From contig CALTZA010000008.1 of the NCBI GenBank assembly GCA_943913655.1, positions 1 through 64,000 of the forward strand: a DNA stretch of 64,000 bases, read 5' to 3'. A program made the position numbers and the translations under genes. Origin of the DNA: an uncultured Francisella sp. Its GTDB lineage: Bacteria; Pseudomonadota; Gammaproteobacteria; Burkholderiales; Neisseriaceae. Shown here in pieces: positions 18,005-27,907 of this stretch. The notes under the pieces were generated by a model. It was not told where the DNA came from. It did not search any database and was given only the letters and a program-made list of their open reading frames with translations. The number at the start of each line of letters is the position of its first letter. Position 1 is the first letter of the stretch.

Positions 18005-20401
18005 ATGGCAAATAAAAATATTATCTGGTTTGATGCACTTCGCATGACAGACCTGGACAAAGTAGGCGGTAAAAATGCTTCCTTAGGAGAAATGATTAGT
18101 CAACTGACTGAAAAAGGTGTCCGCGTTCCAGGCGGCTTTGCCACTACTGCAGATGCCTTTCGCTTGTTTTTAACAACCAACCAGCTTGATCAAAAAATTG
18201 ATGCAATGCTGCAAGGTATTGATATTAATCATATTGAAGAGCTAAGCAAAATTGCGCAACAAATTCGTCAGGCTATTATTGAAGCCTCTTTCCCTTCCTC
18301 GCTAGAAGATGATATCGAAATTGCTTGGCAAAAAATGTGTGACGAGGCAAAAAGTACTGATATCGCCGTAGCAGTGCGTTCTTCTGCCACAGCGGAAGAT
18401 TTACCTGACGCCTCCTTTGCTGGTCAACAAGAAACCTTTCTAAACATCCAAGGATTAGATAATGTCAAAGAGGCCATCAAACATGTATTTGCCTCACTGT
18501 ATAACGATCGAGCAATTTCTTACCGAGTACATAAGGGTTTTACTGACATACCCATTGCTTTATCAGCTGGTATTCAACGTATGGTGCGCTCAGATAAAGG
18601 GGCAGCTGGCGTCATGTTCACCATTGACACTGAATCTGGTTTCGAAGATGTGGTACTGATTACCTCCTCTTATGGTTTGGGTGAAACCTTAGTACAAGGA
18701 GCAGTTAATCCTGACGAATTTTATGTACACAAACCGATGCTAAAAGCAGGTAACTCTGCCATCATTAAAAAAGTGTTGGGTGAAAAAGCCATCAAAATGG
18801 TTTCTACTGATTACATGCAAGCTGGGCAGTCTGTTAAAGTTGTTGATGTGCCAATGGAAGAACGTAAACATTTTTCCATTAGTGAAGAAGAAATTACTGA
18901 GTTAGCGCGATATGCTTTAATTATCGAAGCACATTATGGCAGAGCAATGGATATTGAATGGGGCAAAGATGGCGTGGATGGGAAATTGTATATTCTACAA
19001 TCACGCCCAGAAACAGTGAAATCTCAAGTATCAAAACAAGGTGTACTAAAAAATTATTACATTGCCGATAAGACCTCTGAACTACTATGTACCGGTCGAG
19101 CTGTTGGACAAAAAATTGGTCAGGGGCAAATATGCATTATCACTTCTATTGCGCAAATGAGTTCATTAAAAGCGGGAGATGTTTTGGTTACTGAAATGAC
19201 AGACCCTGATTGGGAACCAGTGATGAAACGAGCTTCAGCAATTATCACCAATCGAGGCGGGCGTACCTGTCACGCTGCAATTATCGCTAGAGAATTGGGT
19301 ATTCCTGCTGTGGTAGGCTGTGGCAATGCAACTGACGTACTAAAGAATGAAAAAAAAGTTACTGTCTCTTGTGCTGAGGGAGATGTGGGCAAGATCTATC
19401 GCGGTTTGCTAAAAATTGATATTACAGAGCATCATTTGGATAATATGCCAAAGGCTCCTGTCAAAATCATGATGAATGTTGGCCATCCAGAACTTGCTTT
19501 TAATTTTTCTCATCTACCTAACGATGGTATTGGTCTTGCTCGTATGGAATTCATCATTAATCGTCAGATTGGCATCCACCCTATGGCCCTGTTGGATTAT
19601 GAACAGCAAGAAGTGCAAATCAAAGAATTAATTGATGAAAAAACAGCAGGTTATGCTTCTCCCGTTGAATTTTATATTGAAAAAATTAAAGAAGGCATAG
19701 CTACTTTAGCTGCCTCTGTTTACCCCAAAAAAGTCATTGTACGTTTATCTGATTTTAAATCGAATGAATATGCCAATTTAGTTGGTGGTCGCCGCTATGA
19801 ACCAGAAGAAGAAAACCCTATGATAGGATTCAGAGGGGCTTCTCGATATATTTCTGACTCATTTCGTCCTTGCTTTGATCTAGAGTGCCAGGCACTACGA
19901 AAAGTGCGTAATGAGTTGGGTTTTAGCAATGTTGAAATTATGGTGCCCTTTGTACGTACCTTAAAAGAGGCAGAAAAAGTAATTCGTATTTTAAAAGAAA
20001 ACAAATTAGAGCGCGGCCAGGATGGTCTACGTCTCATCATGATGTGTGAAGTTCCTTCCAATGCTATTTTAGCTGAGCAATTTTTACATTATTTTGATGG
20101 TTTTTCCATTGGCTCCAATGATATGACACAGCTTACATTGGGACTTGATAGAGATGGAGGAGGTGAAGTAGCCCACTCCTTCAATGAGCGCGATCCGGCG
20201 GTGAAAACAATGTTTGCTTTAGCAATTGCTGCCTGTCGCAAGCTTAATAAATACATTGGTATCTGTGGACAAGTTCCCTCAGACTATAAAGACATGGCAA
20301 AATGGTTGGTCGAACAAGGTATCGAGACCTTATCGCTCAACCCTGACACTGTGGTAGAGACATGGCTTTATCTTGCAGAAGAATTAGAGAGAGATAAGTA
20401 A
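18005..20401 (+). CDS. ppsA: phosphoenolpyruvate synthase
   Basis: 798 aa. Converts pyruvate, ATP and water to PEP, AMP and phosphate for gluconeogenesis. N-terminal ATP-grasp domain (VGGKNASLGEMIS, RSSATAEDLPDASFAGQQETFLN), central phosphohistidine domain with GGRTCHAAIIARELGIPAVVG near residue 420 (catalytic His in TCHA), and a C-terminal PEP-utilising TIM barrel with GSNDMTQLTLGLDRD and the catalytic GICGQ near residue 760. Start chosen at MANKNIIWFD with AAGGAAGA six bases upstream; upstream in-frame codons do not align with the family. Its regulator ppsR is divergent. Confidence 0.96.
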   Translation: MANKNIIWFDALRMTDLDKVGGKNASLGEMISQLTEKGVRVPGGFATTADAFRLFLTTNQLDQKIDAMLQGIDINHIEELSKIAQQIRQAIIEASFPSSLEDDIEIAWQKMCDEAKSTDIAVAVRSSATAEDLPDASFAGQQETFLNIQGLDNVKEAIKHVFASLYNDRAISYRVHKGFTDIPIALSAGIQRMVRSDKGAAGVMFTIDTESGFEDVVLITSSYGLGETLVQGAVNPDEFYVHKPMLKAGNSAIIKKVLGEKAIKMVSTDYMQAGQSVKVVDVPMEERKHFSISEEEITELARYALIIEAHYGRAMDIEWGKDGVDGKLYILQSRPETVKSQVSKQGVLKNYYIADKTSELLCTGRAVGQKIGQGQICIITSIAQMSSLKAGDVLVTEMTDPDWEPVMKRASAIITNRGGRTCHAAIIARELGIPAVVGCGNATDVLKNEKKVTVSCAEGDVGKIYRGLLKIDITEHHLDNMPKAPVKIMMNVGHPELAFNFSHLPNDGIGLARMEFIINRQIGIHPMALLDYEQQEVQIKELIDEKTAGYASPVEFYIEKIKEGIATLAASVYPKKVIVRLSDFKSNEYANLVGGRRYEPEEENPMIGFRGASRYISDSFRPCFDLECQALRKVRNELGFSNVEIMVPFVRTLKEAEKVIRILKENKLERGQDGLRLIMMCEVPSNAILAEQFLHYFDGFSIGSNDMTQLTLGLDRDGGGEVAHSFNERDPAVKTMFALAIAACRKLNKYIGICGQVPSDYKDMAKWLVEQGIETLSLNPDTVVETWLYLAEELERDK

Positions 20402-20510
20402 AGGTAAAGCAAGGGCATAATTAAGCCGTTCCTCATCTTCTTTGTACTGATTATTGTGGATAGAAAAAGTTGGGTGCAATATTTGTTGCTTGTATTGAAA
20501 AGAGGAAACT

Positions 20511-21437
20511 ATGACAAACCCCTTGTATAGAAAGCATTTTATTTCCATACCAGAGCTTAGTAAACAAGAACTAGAATTGCTTGTTCAAACTGGCCTCACT
20601 TTAAAATCTCACCCGCGGAATTATTTATTAAATAATAAGCTCGTTGCCATGTGTTTTTTTGAACCGTCAACCCGTACTCGTCTCTCCTTTGAAACAGCAG
20701 TTTTACGCTTAGGAGGTAAAACTATCGGATTTTCTGATGCACAAAACACCAGTATTGCTAAAGGAGAGACCTTAGCTGATACAGCTCGTATTATCAGTCA
20801 TTACGCAGATGCCATTGTGATCAGGCATCCCAAAGAAGGTGCCGCTCGCTTAATGGGCGAATTTACTAATTGTCCTGTTATCAATGCGGGCGATGGTAGC
20901 AACCAACATCCCTCACAAACTTTATTAGATTTAATTACTATCCAAGAAACACAAGGGCGTTTGGACCGACTTAAAATTGCCTTGGTTGGCGATCTAAAAT
21001 ACGGACGCACTGTACATTCATTAGTTCAAGCCTTGCGGCTTTTTGCCTGCGAATTTTTCTTTCTTTCTCCCCATGAATTAAGCATGCCTGATTATTTATG
21101 TGAAGAGTTAACCGCTAATCATACCCCGTATCATATTATTAACTCTTTTGGGGAAGTGATGGCACATGCTGATATCCTTTACATGACCCGTATTCAAAGA
21201 GAACGTTTTGATGAAGAAGAATTCTTTGGACTCAAAAATCGCTATGTACTTAACGAACATGTCCTCAAAAAAGCCAAAAAAAATCTTAAAATTCTCCATC
21301 CTTTACCAAGAGTAGATGAGATCGCTCCTTCTGTTGATACTACTCCCTTTGCTGCCTATTTTCAGCAGGCAAAAAATGGTATTTATGCACGTCAGGCGAT
21401 TTTATCTTTAAGCTTAAATCCGCAAGTACTGCAATGA
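20511..21437 (+). CDS. pyrB: aspartate carbamoyltransferase catalytic subunit
   Basis: 308 aa. Condenses carbamoyl phosphate with aspartate in pyrimidine synthesis. Motifs: FFEPSTRTRLSFE (residues about 49-61, carbamoyl-phosphate binding), HPSQTLLDL near 134, GDLKYGRTVHSL near 160, and ILHPLPRVDEI near 262. GAGGAAACT precedes the ATG. The stop overlaps the region of the pyrI start, so the pair is cotranscribed. I saw no E. coli-like leader peptide with attenuator in the 109-bp upstream spacer. Confidence 0.97.
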   Translation: MTNPLYRKHFISIPELSKQELELLVQTGLTLKSHPRNYLLNNKLVAMCFFEPSTRTRLSFETAVLRLGGKTIGFSDAQNTSIAKGETLADTARIISHYADAIVIRHPKEGAARLMGEFTNCPVINAGDGSNQHPSQTLLDLITIQETQGRLDRLKIALVGDLKYGRTVHSLVQALRLFACEFFFLSPHELSMPDYLCEELTANHTPYHIINSFGEVMAHADILYMTRIQRERFDEEEFFGLKNRYVLNEHVLKKAKKNLKILHPLPRVDEIAPSVDTTPFAAYFQQAKNGIYARQAILSLSLNPQVLQ

Positions 21438-21448
21438 AGGGTTCTGTT

Positions 21449-21913
21449 ATGAAGTCACAAACACTTAGTGTCAAAGCCATTAAAAACGGGACCGTCATCG
21501 ACCATATTCCTGCCGGTGAAGGTCTTAATATTTTACATTACTTTGCTCTTAATGAATTACCCAATTATGTGACTGTTGGTTTTAATTTACTCAGTCAGAC
21601 ACACCAGCGCAAAGATTTAATTAAAATTGAGAAGATTTTTTTCAGTGAACAAGAGATACAGCAGATTGCCCTTTTTGCACCACAGGCAACAATTAACATC
21701 ATCAAAAACTTTCAAGTCGTAGAGAAAATCATTCCGCGTTATCCTGATAAGGTATTAGGTATATTTACATGCCCGAACCACAACTGCGCCTCTCACAGAG
21801 AACCTGTGAAAAGTCAATTTAACGTACATCATCAAAGCGTAGGCAAGCCTAAGCTCAAATGCTATTATTGTGAAAAAATCTTTCCCTTTGACGGCTTTAT
21901 CAGTCAAGATTAA
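21449..21913 (+). CDS. pyrI: aspartate carbamoyltransferase regulatory subunit
   Basis: 154 aa. N-terminal allosteric nucleotide-binding domain (VKAIKNGTVIDHIPAGEGLNIL) and C-terminal zinc domain with four cysteines (CPNHNC near 110 and CYYC near 142) that contacts PyrB. Start at the ATG with GAAGGG seven bases upstream; an ATG overlapping the pyrB stop (21434) is also in frame but lacks a ribosome-binding site. Presence of pyrBI is typical of Neisseria. Confidence 0.95.
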   Translation: MKSQTLSVKAIKNGTVIDHIPAGEGLNILHYFALNELPNYVTVGFNLLSQTHQRKDLIKIEKIFFSEQEIQQIALFAPQATINIIKNFQVVEKIIPRYPDKVLGIFTCPNHNCASHREPVKSQFNVHHQSVGKPKLKCYYCEKIFPFDGFISQD

Positions 21914-22606
21914 TCAGGTATCTACCTCAATTAGATCGCCATTTTGTTCAATTGATATCGTCTTTACGCTATCTACCTTTTACTCATCAATAGCAGTAGT
22001 AACACAATGCGGCTTTAGCATCTTAACTATTTGGTAAAGAGCAGTTAAAATTAAGATAAATCATAGCTAGGATCATCAAAATACTGTGGGTCTTATACGA
22101 ATAATGGTAGCCTTTAAAGGAAACGTGTCTGTTTTTTTAAGTAGTATAACAACAAGTCCCAAGTTCAGACAACAGCTCCCATTGATCAACCTCTCGTTTA
22201 ATAATCGCCTGTAGATGTGAGGATATAGTGGCTGACCAATACCCAACGCGCCATGCATGCAATCCCTGGAAAACACATAAGCATTAATCTTGTTGTTTAT
22301 TGAATCAAAGAGGGGTAAACACCAGTTCTGCACAGATATTTTTTCTTGCAGATGCAGTCCAATGGGGATAAAGATTGATCAGCAAACACTTTTACTTTAT
22401 ATTTTCGGCAAAATCAGCTAAAGCTTCATCGACTGAATTATCAACTAACTCTTGCGCAATACGAGTCAAATACTCGATTAAACACTCGATATGCGTATAC
22501 ACATACTAAGCCTCTTTTTGCTTAGTTCTAAGCATCTTAAAACAGTGACACTATTTCTGTATGAAGAAGATTTCTTCTTTTTAAACATAATAATGATTTA
22601 TGGCAC
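21914..22606 (-). pseudogene. decayed spacer with coding remnants
   Basis: 693 bp. On the minus strand a frame at 22076-22333 (85 aa; NKINAYVFSRDCMHGALGIGQPLYPHIYRR) and a short frame before it (IECLIEYLTRIAQELVDNSVDEALADFAENIK, positions about 22410-22500) look protein-like but are short and broken by stops. They may be pieces of one lost gene upstream of nothing recognisable. I cannot name the family. Confidence 0.35.
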
Positions 22607-23095
22607 TCATTTGGGGGGAAAACCTAATATGCTGGCAAATTCATTAAGGACAAACGTATAAACACCTTTCTTAAAGGCGACAATCTCCTGCAACGGACGC
22701 CAATAATCTACCCAACCCCAATCATCAAATTCTGGCTTATTAGTGGTTGACTGAATAGATATATCTTGGTCCTTACCTAATAAACGTAATAGATACCATA
22801 TTTGTTTTTGACCACGATAAAATCGATCGTTCTCATCCTTTCTGACCCAATCATGGGGTACATCATAATACAGCCAGTCTTGGGTATGATGCAAAATCTC
22901 CACCAATTGAGCAGTTAAACCGACTTCCTCCATCAATTCACGATACATCGCTTGCTGAGTCGACTCACCATCTTGTATACCGCCTTGAGGAAATTGCCAA
23001 GCTACCTGATTTGCTCGCTTTGCCCAAAATACCTGATTACGGTGATTGACTAATACAATGCCTACATTGGGCCTATAACCTAATTTATCCAGCAC
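22607..23095 (-). CDS. rppH: RNA pyrophosphohydrolase
   Basis: 162 aa Nudix hydrolase that removes pyrophosphate from the 5' end of mRNAs and so starts RNase E-dependent decay. Starts with the family-typical LDKLGYRPNVGIVLVN. The Nudix box is GGIQDGESTQQAMYRELMEEVGL at residues about 38-60, split here as G-x5-E-x7-REL-x-EE-x-GL. A second conserved patch, YRGQKQIWYLLRL, is near 96. GTG start. The C-terminus is shorter than in Neisseria meningitidis. Confidence 0.93.
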   Translation of the reverse strand: MLDKLGYRPNVGIVLVNHRNQVFWAKRANQVAWQFPQGGIQDGESTQQAMYRELMEEVGLTAQLVEILHHTQDWLYYDVPHDWVRKDENDRFYRGQKQIWYLLRLLGKDQDISIQSTTNKPEFDDWGWVDYWRPLQEIVAFKKGVYTFVLNEFASILGFPPK

Positions 23096-24236
23096 AACGC
23101 CCCCAAATAAAATATTTTATTATCATATAGCTCCTAAACAAAAGCCAGATAAACAAGAAAAATTAGAGAGAATAAAAGGATCAGCGCAGATTAACATACT
23201 AATCCTTTCAGCATTGACTACCTTTACAAAGTCAAGAGAGATATATCTGATTTTATCACGCTTAAGATCTATTTTTTAAATATTAAAGAATGTAGCAGCT
23301 TCAGATAAATAAGGATCTGAAAAAATGTTCGTCATTTTCTTTAATTTTAATCAAATAAAATAATCATTCCAGTCTTATATTCTCTAACTTTTTTAAATAT
23401 TCTGGTTTAATGATACCTTTTAAAAAACATTTTAGCATTAATAATACCAAGACAAAAGGGAAATGTATCATAAGAAAAATAAGTAAATATCATGTGCTCT
23501 TTATCAAAGCCCCAATGATCACTTAACTTATGATTATCAAACATAAATTTAGGATTTAAAACTTTTAAAATATACTTCTTCTACAATTTCAAAAAGTTAT
23601 CTTCTGCACCAGGAATAAGCATATGTTTTAAATAATTTTGCAATAAGACTTCCTATCTATCACCGCATTTGCATATGCATAGCTATATTGTTCATGAACT
23701 CCAAGGAAATAAGACTCTTCAAGCGCCTTAAAAATATAAAAAATTAGATGTTATTCTTACTAGCTTGACTGTCATTTTAGAATAGGTTTCAGTTTTATCT
23801 TCTGGTAGATAACTATCCCTATTTCATCTTTAACCCTATCCTTAAAACATCGAATATCATCTTTCATCGACTTATCTGTGATAGTGTTCAAAACTACTTG
23901 TACGCTTTTGTTACTTAACTTTTAAAAAAGTTCTCTAAAAGAAACTGATTGATTCTTTGATCATTAAAAGAATCTATCCCAATTCAACTTGATGACGAAA
24001 TATGTTGACTTTTAAAGCATTTATTTTTACTAATTTTAACCTCCCCTATTTTAATAGGCACCACATTAATTGCATTTTTTCGTAACTGCGAGCCTATAAG
24101 TTGCAACCACTATCGCAGTCTAATACACACTGTGGAAGATACAAGCAGCTCTAACGACTTTGTTGCTTCCATCAATAAAGAACACACGTGCTACAATAAG
24201 CAGCTGTTTTAACTTATAAATTGTATAGTTATCAAA
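23096..24236 (-). pseudogene. 1.1-kb region of decayed coding sequence
   Basis: No intact gene. On the minus strand several frames follow one another with stops and shifts between: near 23,850-23,920 KSVQVVLNTITDKSMKDD; near 23,690-23,800 SYLPEDKTETYSKM and LEESYFLGVHEQYSYAYANAV; near 23,420-23,560 DNHKLSDHWGFDKEHMIFTY. The order fits one gene of roughly 600-700 bp ruined by several mutations. The family is not recognised. The part nearest tsaB (24,060-24,236) shows nothing definite. Confidence 0.45.
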
Positions 24237-24929
24237 ATGAAGCAGGTTTTAGCACCAAGACTGGCAGTTGATTGTAGCGGCGCTTATCTCTCTGTAGCAC
24301 TGGATACAGGAGCTTATATCATGCTTCGCCATGAAAATGGAACGAATCTACATTCCAAGCTGCTATTGTTTTTTATCCAAGAATTATTGAAAGAGGCAGT
24401 CATACAGCCTAAAGATTTAAAACAGCTGATTTATACCTGTGGCCCAGGCTCGTTTACTGGTCTTAAAATTGCTTTATCCTTACTTAAAGGAATCGCTTTA
24501 CCTCATCAAATTCCTTTGCTACCAATCCCAACTCTTGACCATCTTGCCTTTTCTTTCACACAAAAAAACACGTCATCAGCTGTCATCACCTGTATAGATG
24601 CGCGTATGGCAGAGGTCTTCACCGCTGCCTACCTGACTGATCCTTTTAAGAAGATTCACCAAGATTCTTTGCTCAAAACTGGTTCTTCTATTTGGCAATA
24701 TTATCTCTCACAGTACCCTAGAGCAAGCTACGTAGCAACAACAGCAGCCATTGAAGGCCTTAGTCTTCAACATCTACACTGTCATATTCCCCAAGCAGAT
24801 TCGCTTTTTCAGCTGGCAGGGCAAAGCGTATACGTTCCTACTACAGCAAATGAAGCGCGGTTATTTTATTTGCGTGATAAAGTAGCTTTAACTTTACAAG
24901 AGCAGATGACACGCTATGGACCACATTAA
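24237..24929 (+). CDS. tsaB: tRNA t6A modification protein TsaB
   Basis: 230 aa ASKHA-fold protein, partner of TsaD and TsaE in threonylcarbamoylation of A37 in ANN-decoding tRNAs. Motifs: LAVDCSGAYLSVAL at the start, LHSKLLLFFIQELL near 36 (the HS position), and CGPGSFTGLKIALSLLKGIA near 68-87. Overlaps rimI by 14 nt, the usual tsaB-rimI arrangement. Confidence 0.93.
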   Translation: MKQVLAPRLAVDCSGAYLSVALDTGAYIMLRHENGTNLHSKLLLFFIQELLKEAVIQPKDLKQLIYTCGPGSFTGLKIALSLLKGIALPHQIPLLPIPTLDHLAFSFTQKNTSSAVITCIDARMAEVFTAAYLTDPFKKIHQDSLLKTGSSIWQYYLSQYPRASYVATTAAIEGLSLQHLHCHIPQADSLFQLAGQSVYVPTTANEARLFYLRDKVALTLQEQMTRYGPH

Positions 24930-25362
24930 AACAATTAGTGTAGTTAATGAACAAGAGATTGATGTTATTATGGAAATTGACCAAATCAGTAATCCTATGC
25001 CATGGAGTCGCTGTTCTTTAATGCAGTACATTAAGCAAGAAAGAGGCTGGTCACTAAAAATCAATCAGCACACCTGTGCTTTTCTTTTATTTTCTAACCA
25101 CATCGATCACTGCGATTTATTACTCATTGCCACTCACCCCCATTATCGACGCCGCCATTATGCAAATGAGCTTTTATATACCCTACAACACTATTGCCAA
25201 ACATATCATTTGCCTCGTATTCTGGTGGAAGTACGTGCCTCCAACCACGACGCATTAGCCTTTTATCAACAAATGGATTTTCATAGACGAGCTCACCGTC
25301 GCAATTATTACTCGAATCCCTTAGAAGATGCCTTGATATTGGAAAAATATGTTACTAGCTGA
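24916..25362 (+). CDS. rimI: ribosomal protein S18 alanine N-acetyltransferase
   Basis: 148 aa GNAT acetyltransferase. Conserved features: NPMPWSRCSLMQYI near residue 26 (family NPWSxxxF), LLLIATHPHYRRRHYANELL (acetyl-CoA binding loop, near 69-88), and VEVRASNHDALAFYQQMDFHRRAHRRNYY near 101-130. Overlaps both neighbours by 14 nt, so it is the middle gene of a translationally coupled trio. Confidence 0.92.
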   Translation: MDHIKTISVVNEQEIDVIMEIDQISNPMPWSRCSLMQYIKQERGWSLKINQHTCAFLLFSNHIDHCDLLLIATHPHYRRRHYANELLYTLQHYCQTYHLPRILVEVRASNHDALAFYQQMDFHRRAHRRNYYSNPLEDALILEKYVTS

Positions 25363-25954
25363 ATTGTTGCGATATTTACAGGCATTACAACTTGATACAG
25401 TTTGGCTGGATCAACATAGATCGCTTGCTGAGCGTTATCATGCAAAAAAAATGGTAGTTAACTCTAACCTATCTAAACCGCCAGAGCACATCGCCGCCTC
25501 TGTAGTCTCACCGCAAGAAAAAACTACCTACTCTCATCAGAAGAATCTACCAAGAAATGAGGATCAAGAACTGGAAATTCGCACGCGATTACAGCTCTTA
25601 GGTGCAAAAAAAGATAATAAGCTTATTTTACTTGCCTTTTTATCTCCGACATTGCAAAAGAATTACCTGCCTACTGAACACCCTCATTATGGCCAGCTAA
25701 TAAAAGACCTTTTAACCCAGCTCAAATTAACAGAAATCAAACCACTGAGCACAGAAAAATACTTACAGCCTGGCAGTTTTTTATGGACTAAAGCACTGTT
25801 GTTCAGCCAATCATTTAAAAACTCACGGCTTGTCAGCGATTTAAACCTCAATAAAATCTCTACGTTAATTTTAGACCACCCTTTAAATCTGCTACGTTGC
25901 CCACATCACAAAAAACAACTTTGGCAGCAAAGCTGGTTTTTTCTTAACTCTTAA
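25349..25954 (+). CDS. hypothetical protein coupled to rimI
   Basis: 201 aa. Overlaps rimI by 14 nt and runs 4 nt into the convergent ppiD end. N-terminal helix LLAELLRYLQALQLDTVWL, then a polar linker, then an alpha/beta part (ELEIRTRLQLLGAKKDNKLILLAFLSP). In some Neisseriaceae and related Betaproteobacteria a family-4-type uracil-DNA glycosylase follows rimI. The N-terminus and position fit that, but the glycosylase motifs and its Fe-S cysteines are not visible, so it may be a degenerate member or unrelated. Confidence 0.6.
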   Translation: MLLAELLRYLQALQLDTVWLDQHRSLAERYHAKKMVVNSNLSKPPEHIAASVVSPQEKTTYSHQKNLPRNEDQELEIRTRLQLLGAKKDNKLILLAFLSPTLQKNYLPTEHPHYGQLIKDLLTQLKLTEIKPLSTEKYLQPGSFLWTKALLFSQSFKNSRLVSDLNLNKISTLILDHPLNLLRCPHHKKQLWQQSWFFLNS

Positions 25955-27792
25955 TAAGAACCTAGCTGGACGCTACCCATTTTGCGACTAATCTTACGGT
26001 AAAGATAGCTTAGCATCGCCACTTCGTTTTTATGGCCAATACTTTCATTCGCTTTACCAAAAATAAATTTAATCTTATCTTCACTTGGTGGATCAAGCTT
26101 TTGCGACAATACAGCCACGATCACTGGGCTAGTCCGTTTGATTAAATAGTAAACCGGTCCTGTGAGTGGTGTTGCCAATAGAAACTGATTAAATTCATCT
26201 GGCGGCAATTGATTTCTTGCTTGGCCAACTGATAAAGTTTGCATAGTATTCCAGGTAAGTGGCAATATTTTACCCTGTTGTAATTGACTCAATGTGGTCT
26301 GAGCATCGTTAAGAGCCATTTGGGTGGCTTGTTGCAGTTTATAATCAGCAATCACTTTGTCTCTAATTTCTTTAAATGGCGGCGTTCTGGCAGGTCGTAC
26401 TGCTGTAACTCTGACAATCCAATCGTTGTTACCGACATTGATCACATCAGAATTGATATGATTAGATAGACTCAGTGGATCAAACAAACTCTCTATAACT
26501 TCTACCGGTACCCCTTTGAGAAAGGCTCCTTGCTTATTGACCCATCCTTCACTTTCTTTAACGATGTCACTACCTAGCTCTTGACGTGAAATTTTATGTA
26601 AGTCTTTACTTTCTCTAAAGGCAGCTTCTGATAATTTATCACGTAACTCTGCCATTGCGCTTTTTGCCTTATTAAAGCGCAACAGATAAATAATCCCTGG
26701 TTTGTCTTCAGCATAATCTTTACCATCTATTTTGGCATCTACTTTAATAATATGATAACCATCATCCGTCACAACAAGCTGTGGATAAATCTTACCTGGT
26801 GGTGTATTAAAAGCTGCTTCCTCCAAAGATTTTTGATATTGGCCATTTTTTTCTAATAATCCCAAGGACCCACCAAATTGTGCTGTGGATTTATCTTGTG
26901 AATATTTGCCAGCAAAGATTTCAAAATTTTCCGGTGCGGCTTTTACCTCTTTCAGTATAGCAAAAGCTTGCTGGAAAATACTAGCTTTGGTTACTTCATC
27001 GGTTTGTGCTCCATCAGGAAAAGCAAATGCAATATGTGACACCATACGTTTAGGTGAATCAGCATGATTATTATCAAAATAGTTTCTGACTTCTTGCTCT
27101 TGCAGAGGAACTTTTGTCATCATCCATTTTGGAGTCAGTAATAAATATTCATATCGTATGGCTTGTTCTTGATGATAAGCCTTTATATGTTCTTGATAAA
27201 ATTGACGTAACTGGGCTTCAGTGTAACTGACTTTTGTCAAGTATCTCTCAACTGGGAATATCAAGGTTTGCCAGGTTTTTTTTGTCTCATAAATACTCAA
27301 ATATTGCATCAGTTGAAAATCAGAAATAATATGATTTTTGGTTAAATAAAAAGACATCAATTGCGACATCATATTATTACGTAGCTCATCTTCAAATAAT
27401 GCTTCGGAGTGATAAGTCTGATCGATAAAGCGCTGATATTTTTCAGCATCAAATTGACCATTATAACTATAAAAAGCAGGCTCAGAAGAGATCATCTCTC
27501 TAATGCGTTTGGAAGAAACAAGCATCCCCATTTTTCTCGCCCCTTCGACAAGATAAGCGCGCTTTTGCAGATCTTTATAAGCTTCTTGTATGCTTTTATC
27601 ATCCTGTGCTTGATGATTTCTTTGCAAATAGCTTTTCATATCAAAATCAGTAATTTTGGTACGGCCAATCTCCACAATATAATTATTTCTTACACGTGAA
27701 GTCCATCCGTTGACCCCAAAAAACAAGAAACAAATAGTAATAAGTGCCAGAATGATTTTAACAATGAGACTATTTTTAAGAAAATCAAACAT
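25951..27792 (-). CDS. ppiD: PpiD/SurA-type periplasmic peptidyl-prolyl isomerase
   Basis: 613 aa. A single N-terminal membrane helix (VKIILALITICFLFFGVNGW, residues about 11-30) anchors the protein with its bulk in the periplasm. A SurA-N-like chaperone region (about 40-190) follows. A parvulin rotamase domain lies at about 255-355 with SHIAFAFP, FEIFAGKYSQDKSTAQFGGSLGLLEK and DDGYHIIKV. It assists folding of proteins leaving the Sec translocon. ATG start at 27792 with AGAAAGG upstream; the in-frame TTG at 27801 is less likely. It is the only intact parvulin domain in the window, since surA here has none. Confidence 0.9.
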   Translation of the reverse strand: MFDFLKNSLIVKIILALITICFLFFGVNGWTSRVRNNYIVEIGRTKITDFDMKSYLQRNHQAQDDKSIQEAYKDLQKRAYLVEGARKMGMLVSSKRIREMISSEPAFYSYNGQFDAEKYQRFIDQTYHSEALFEDELRNNMMSQLMSFYLTKNHIISDFQLMQYLSIYETKKTWQTLIFPVERYLTKVSYTEAQLRQFYQEHIKAYHQEQAIRYEYLLLTPKWMMTKVPLQEQEVRNYFDNNHADSPKRMVSHIAFAFPDGAQTDEVTKASIFQQAFAILKEVKAAPENFEIFAGKYSQDKSTAQFGGSLGLLEKNGQYQKSLEEAAFNTPPGKIYPQLVVTDDGYHIIKVDAKIDGKDYAEDKPGIIYLLRFNKAKSAMAELRDKLSEAAFRESKDLHKISRQELGSDIVKESEGWVNKQGAFLKGVPVEVIESLFDPLSLSNHINSDVINVGNNDWIVRVTAVRPARTPPFKEIRDKVIADYKLQQATQMALNDAQTTLSQLQQGKILPLTWNTMQTLSVGQARNQLPPDEFNQFLLATPLTGPVYYLIKRTSPVIVAVLSQKLDPPSEDKIKFIFGKANESIGHKNEVAMLSYLYRKISRKMGSVQLGSY

Positions 27793-27853
27793 GACTTTCA
27801 ACCTTTCTAGGATGCTAACTTAAAGGGCTTATTGTACCCTCCCCTTACTCAAT

Positions 27854-27884
27854 AAAAAAGGTGAGTATCTTACTCACCTTTTTT
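27854..27884. terminator. bidirectional terminator between ppiD and hupB
   Basis: AAAAAAGGTGAGTA / TACTCACCTTTTTT with a 3-nt loop; A-run on one side and T-run on the other. It ends hupB on the minus strand, and could act in either direction. Confidence 0.85.
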
Positions 27885-27907
27885 ATCTCTTAAAGCAGCT
27901 AAAAAAC

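Noticed and set aside
20402..20510. Attenuator with leader peptide before pyrB
   Set aside because: The 109-bp spacer has no leader frame with a U-rich terminator hairpin like that of E. coli pyrBI.
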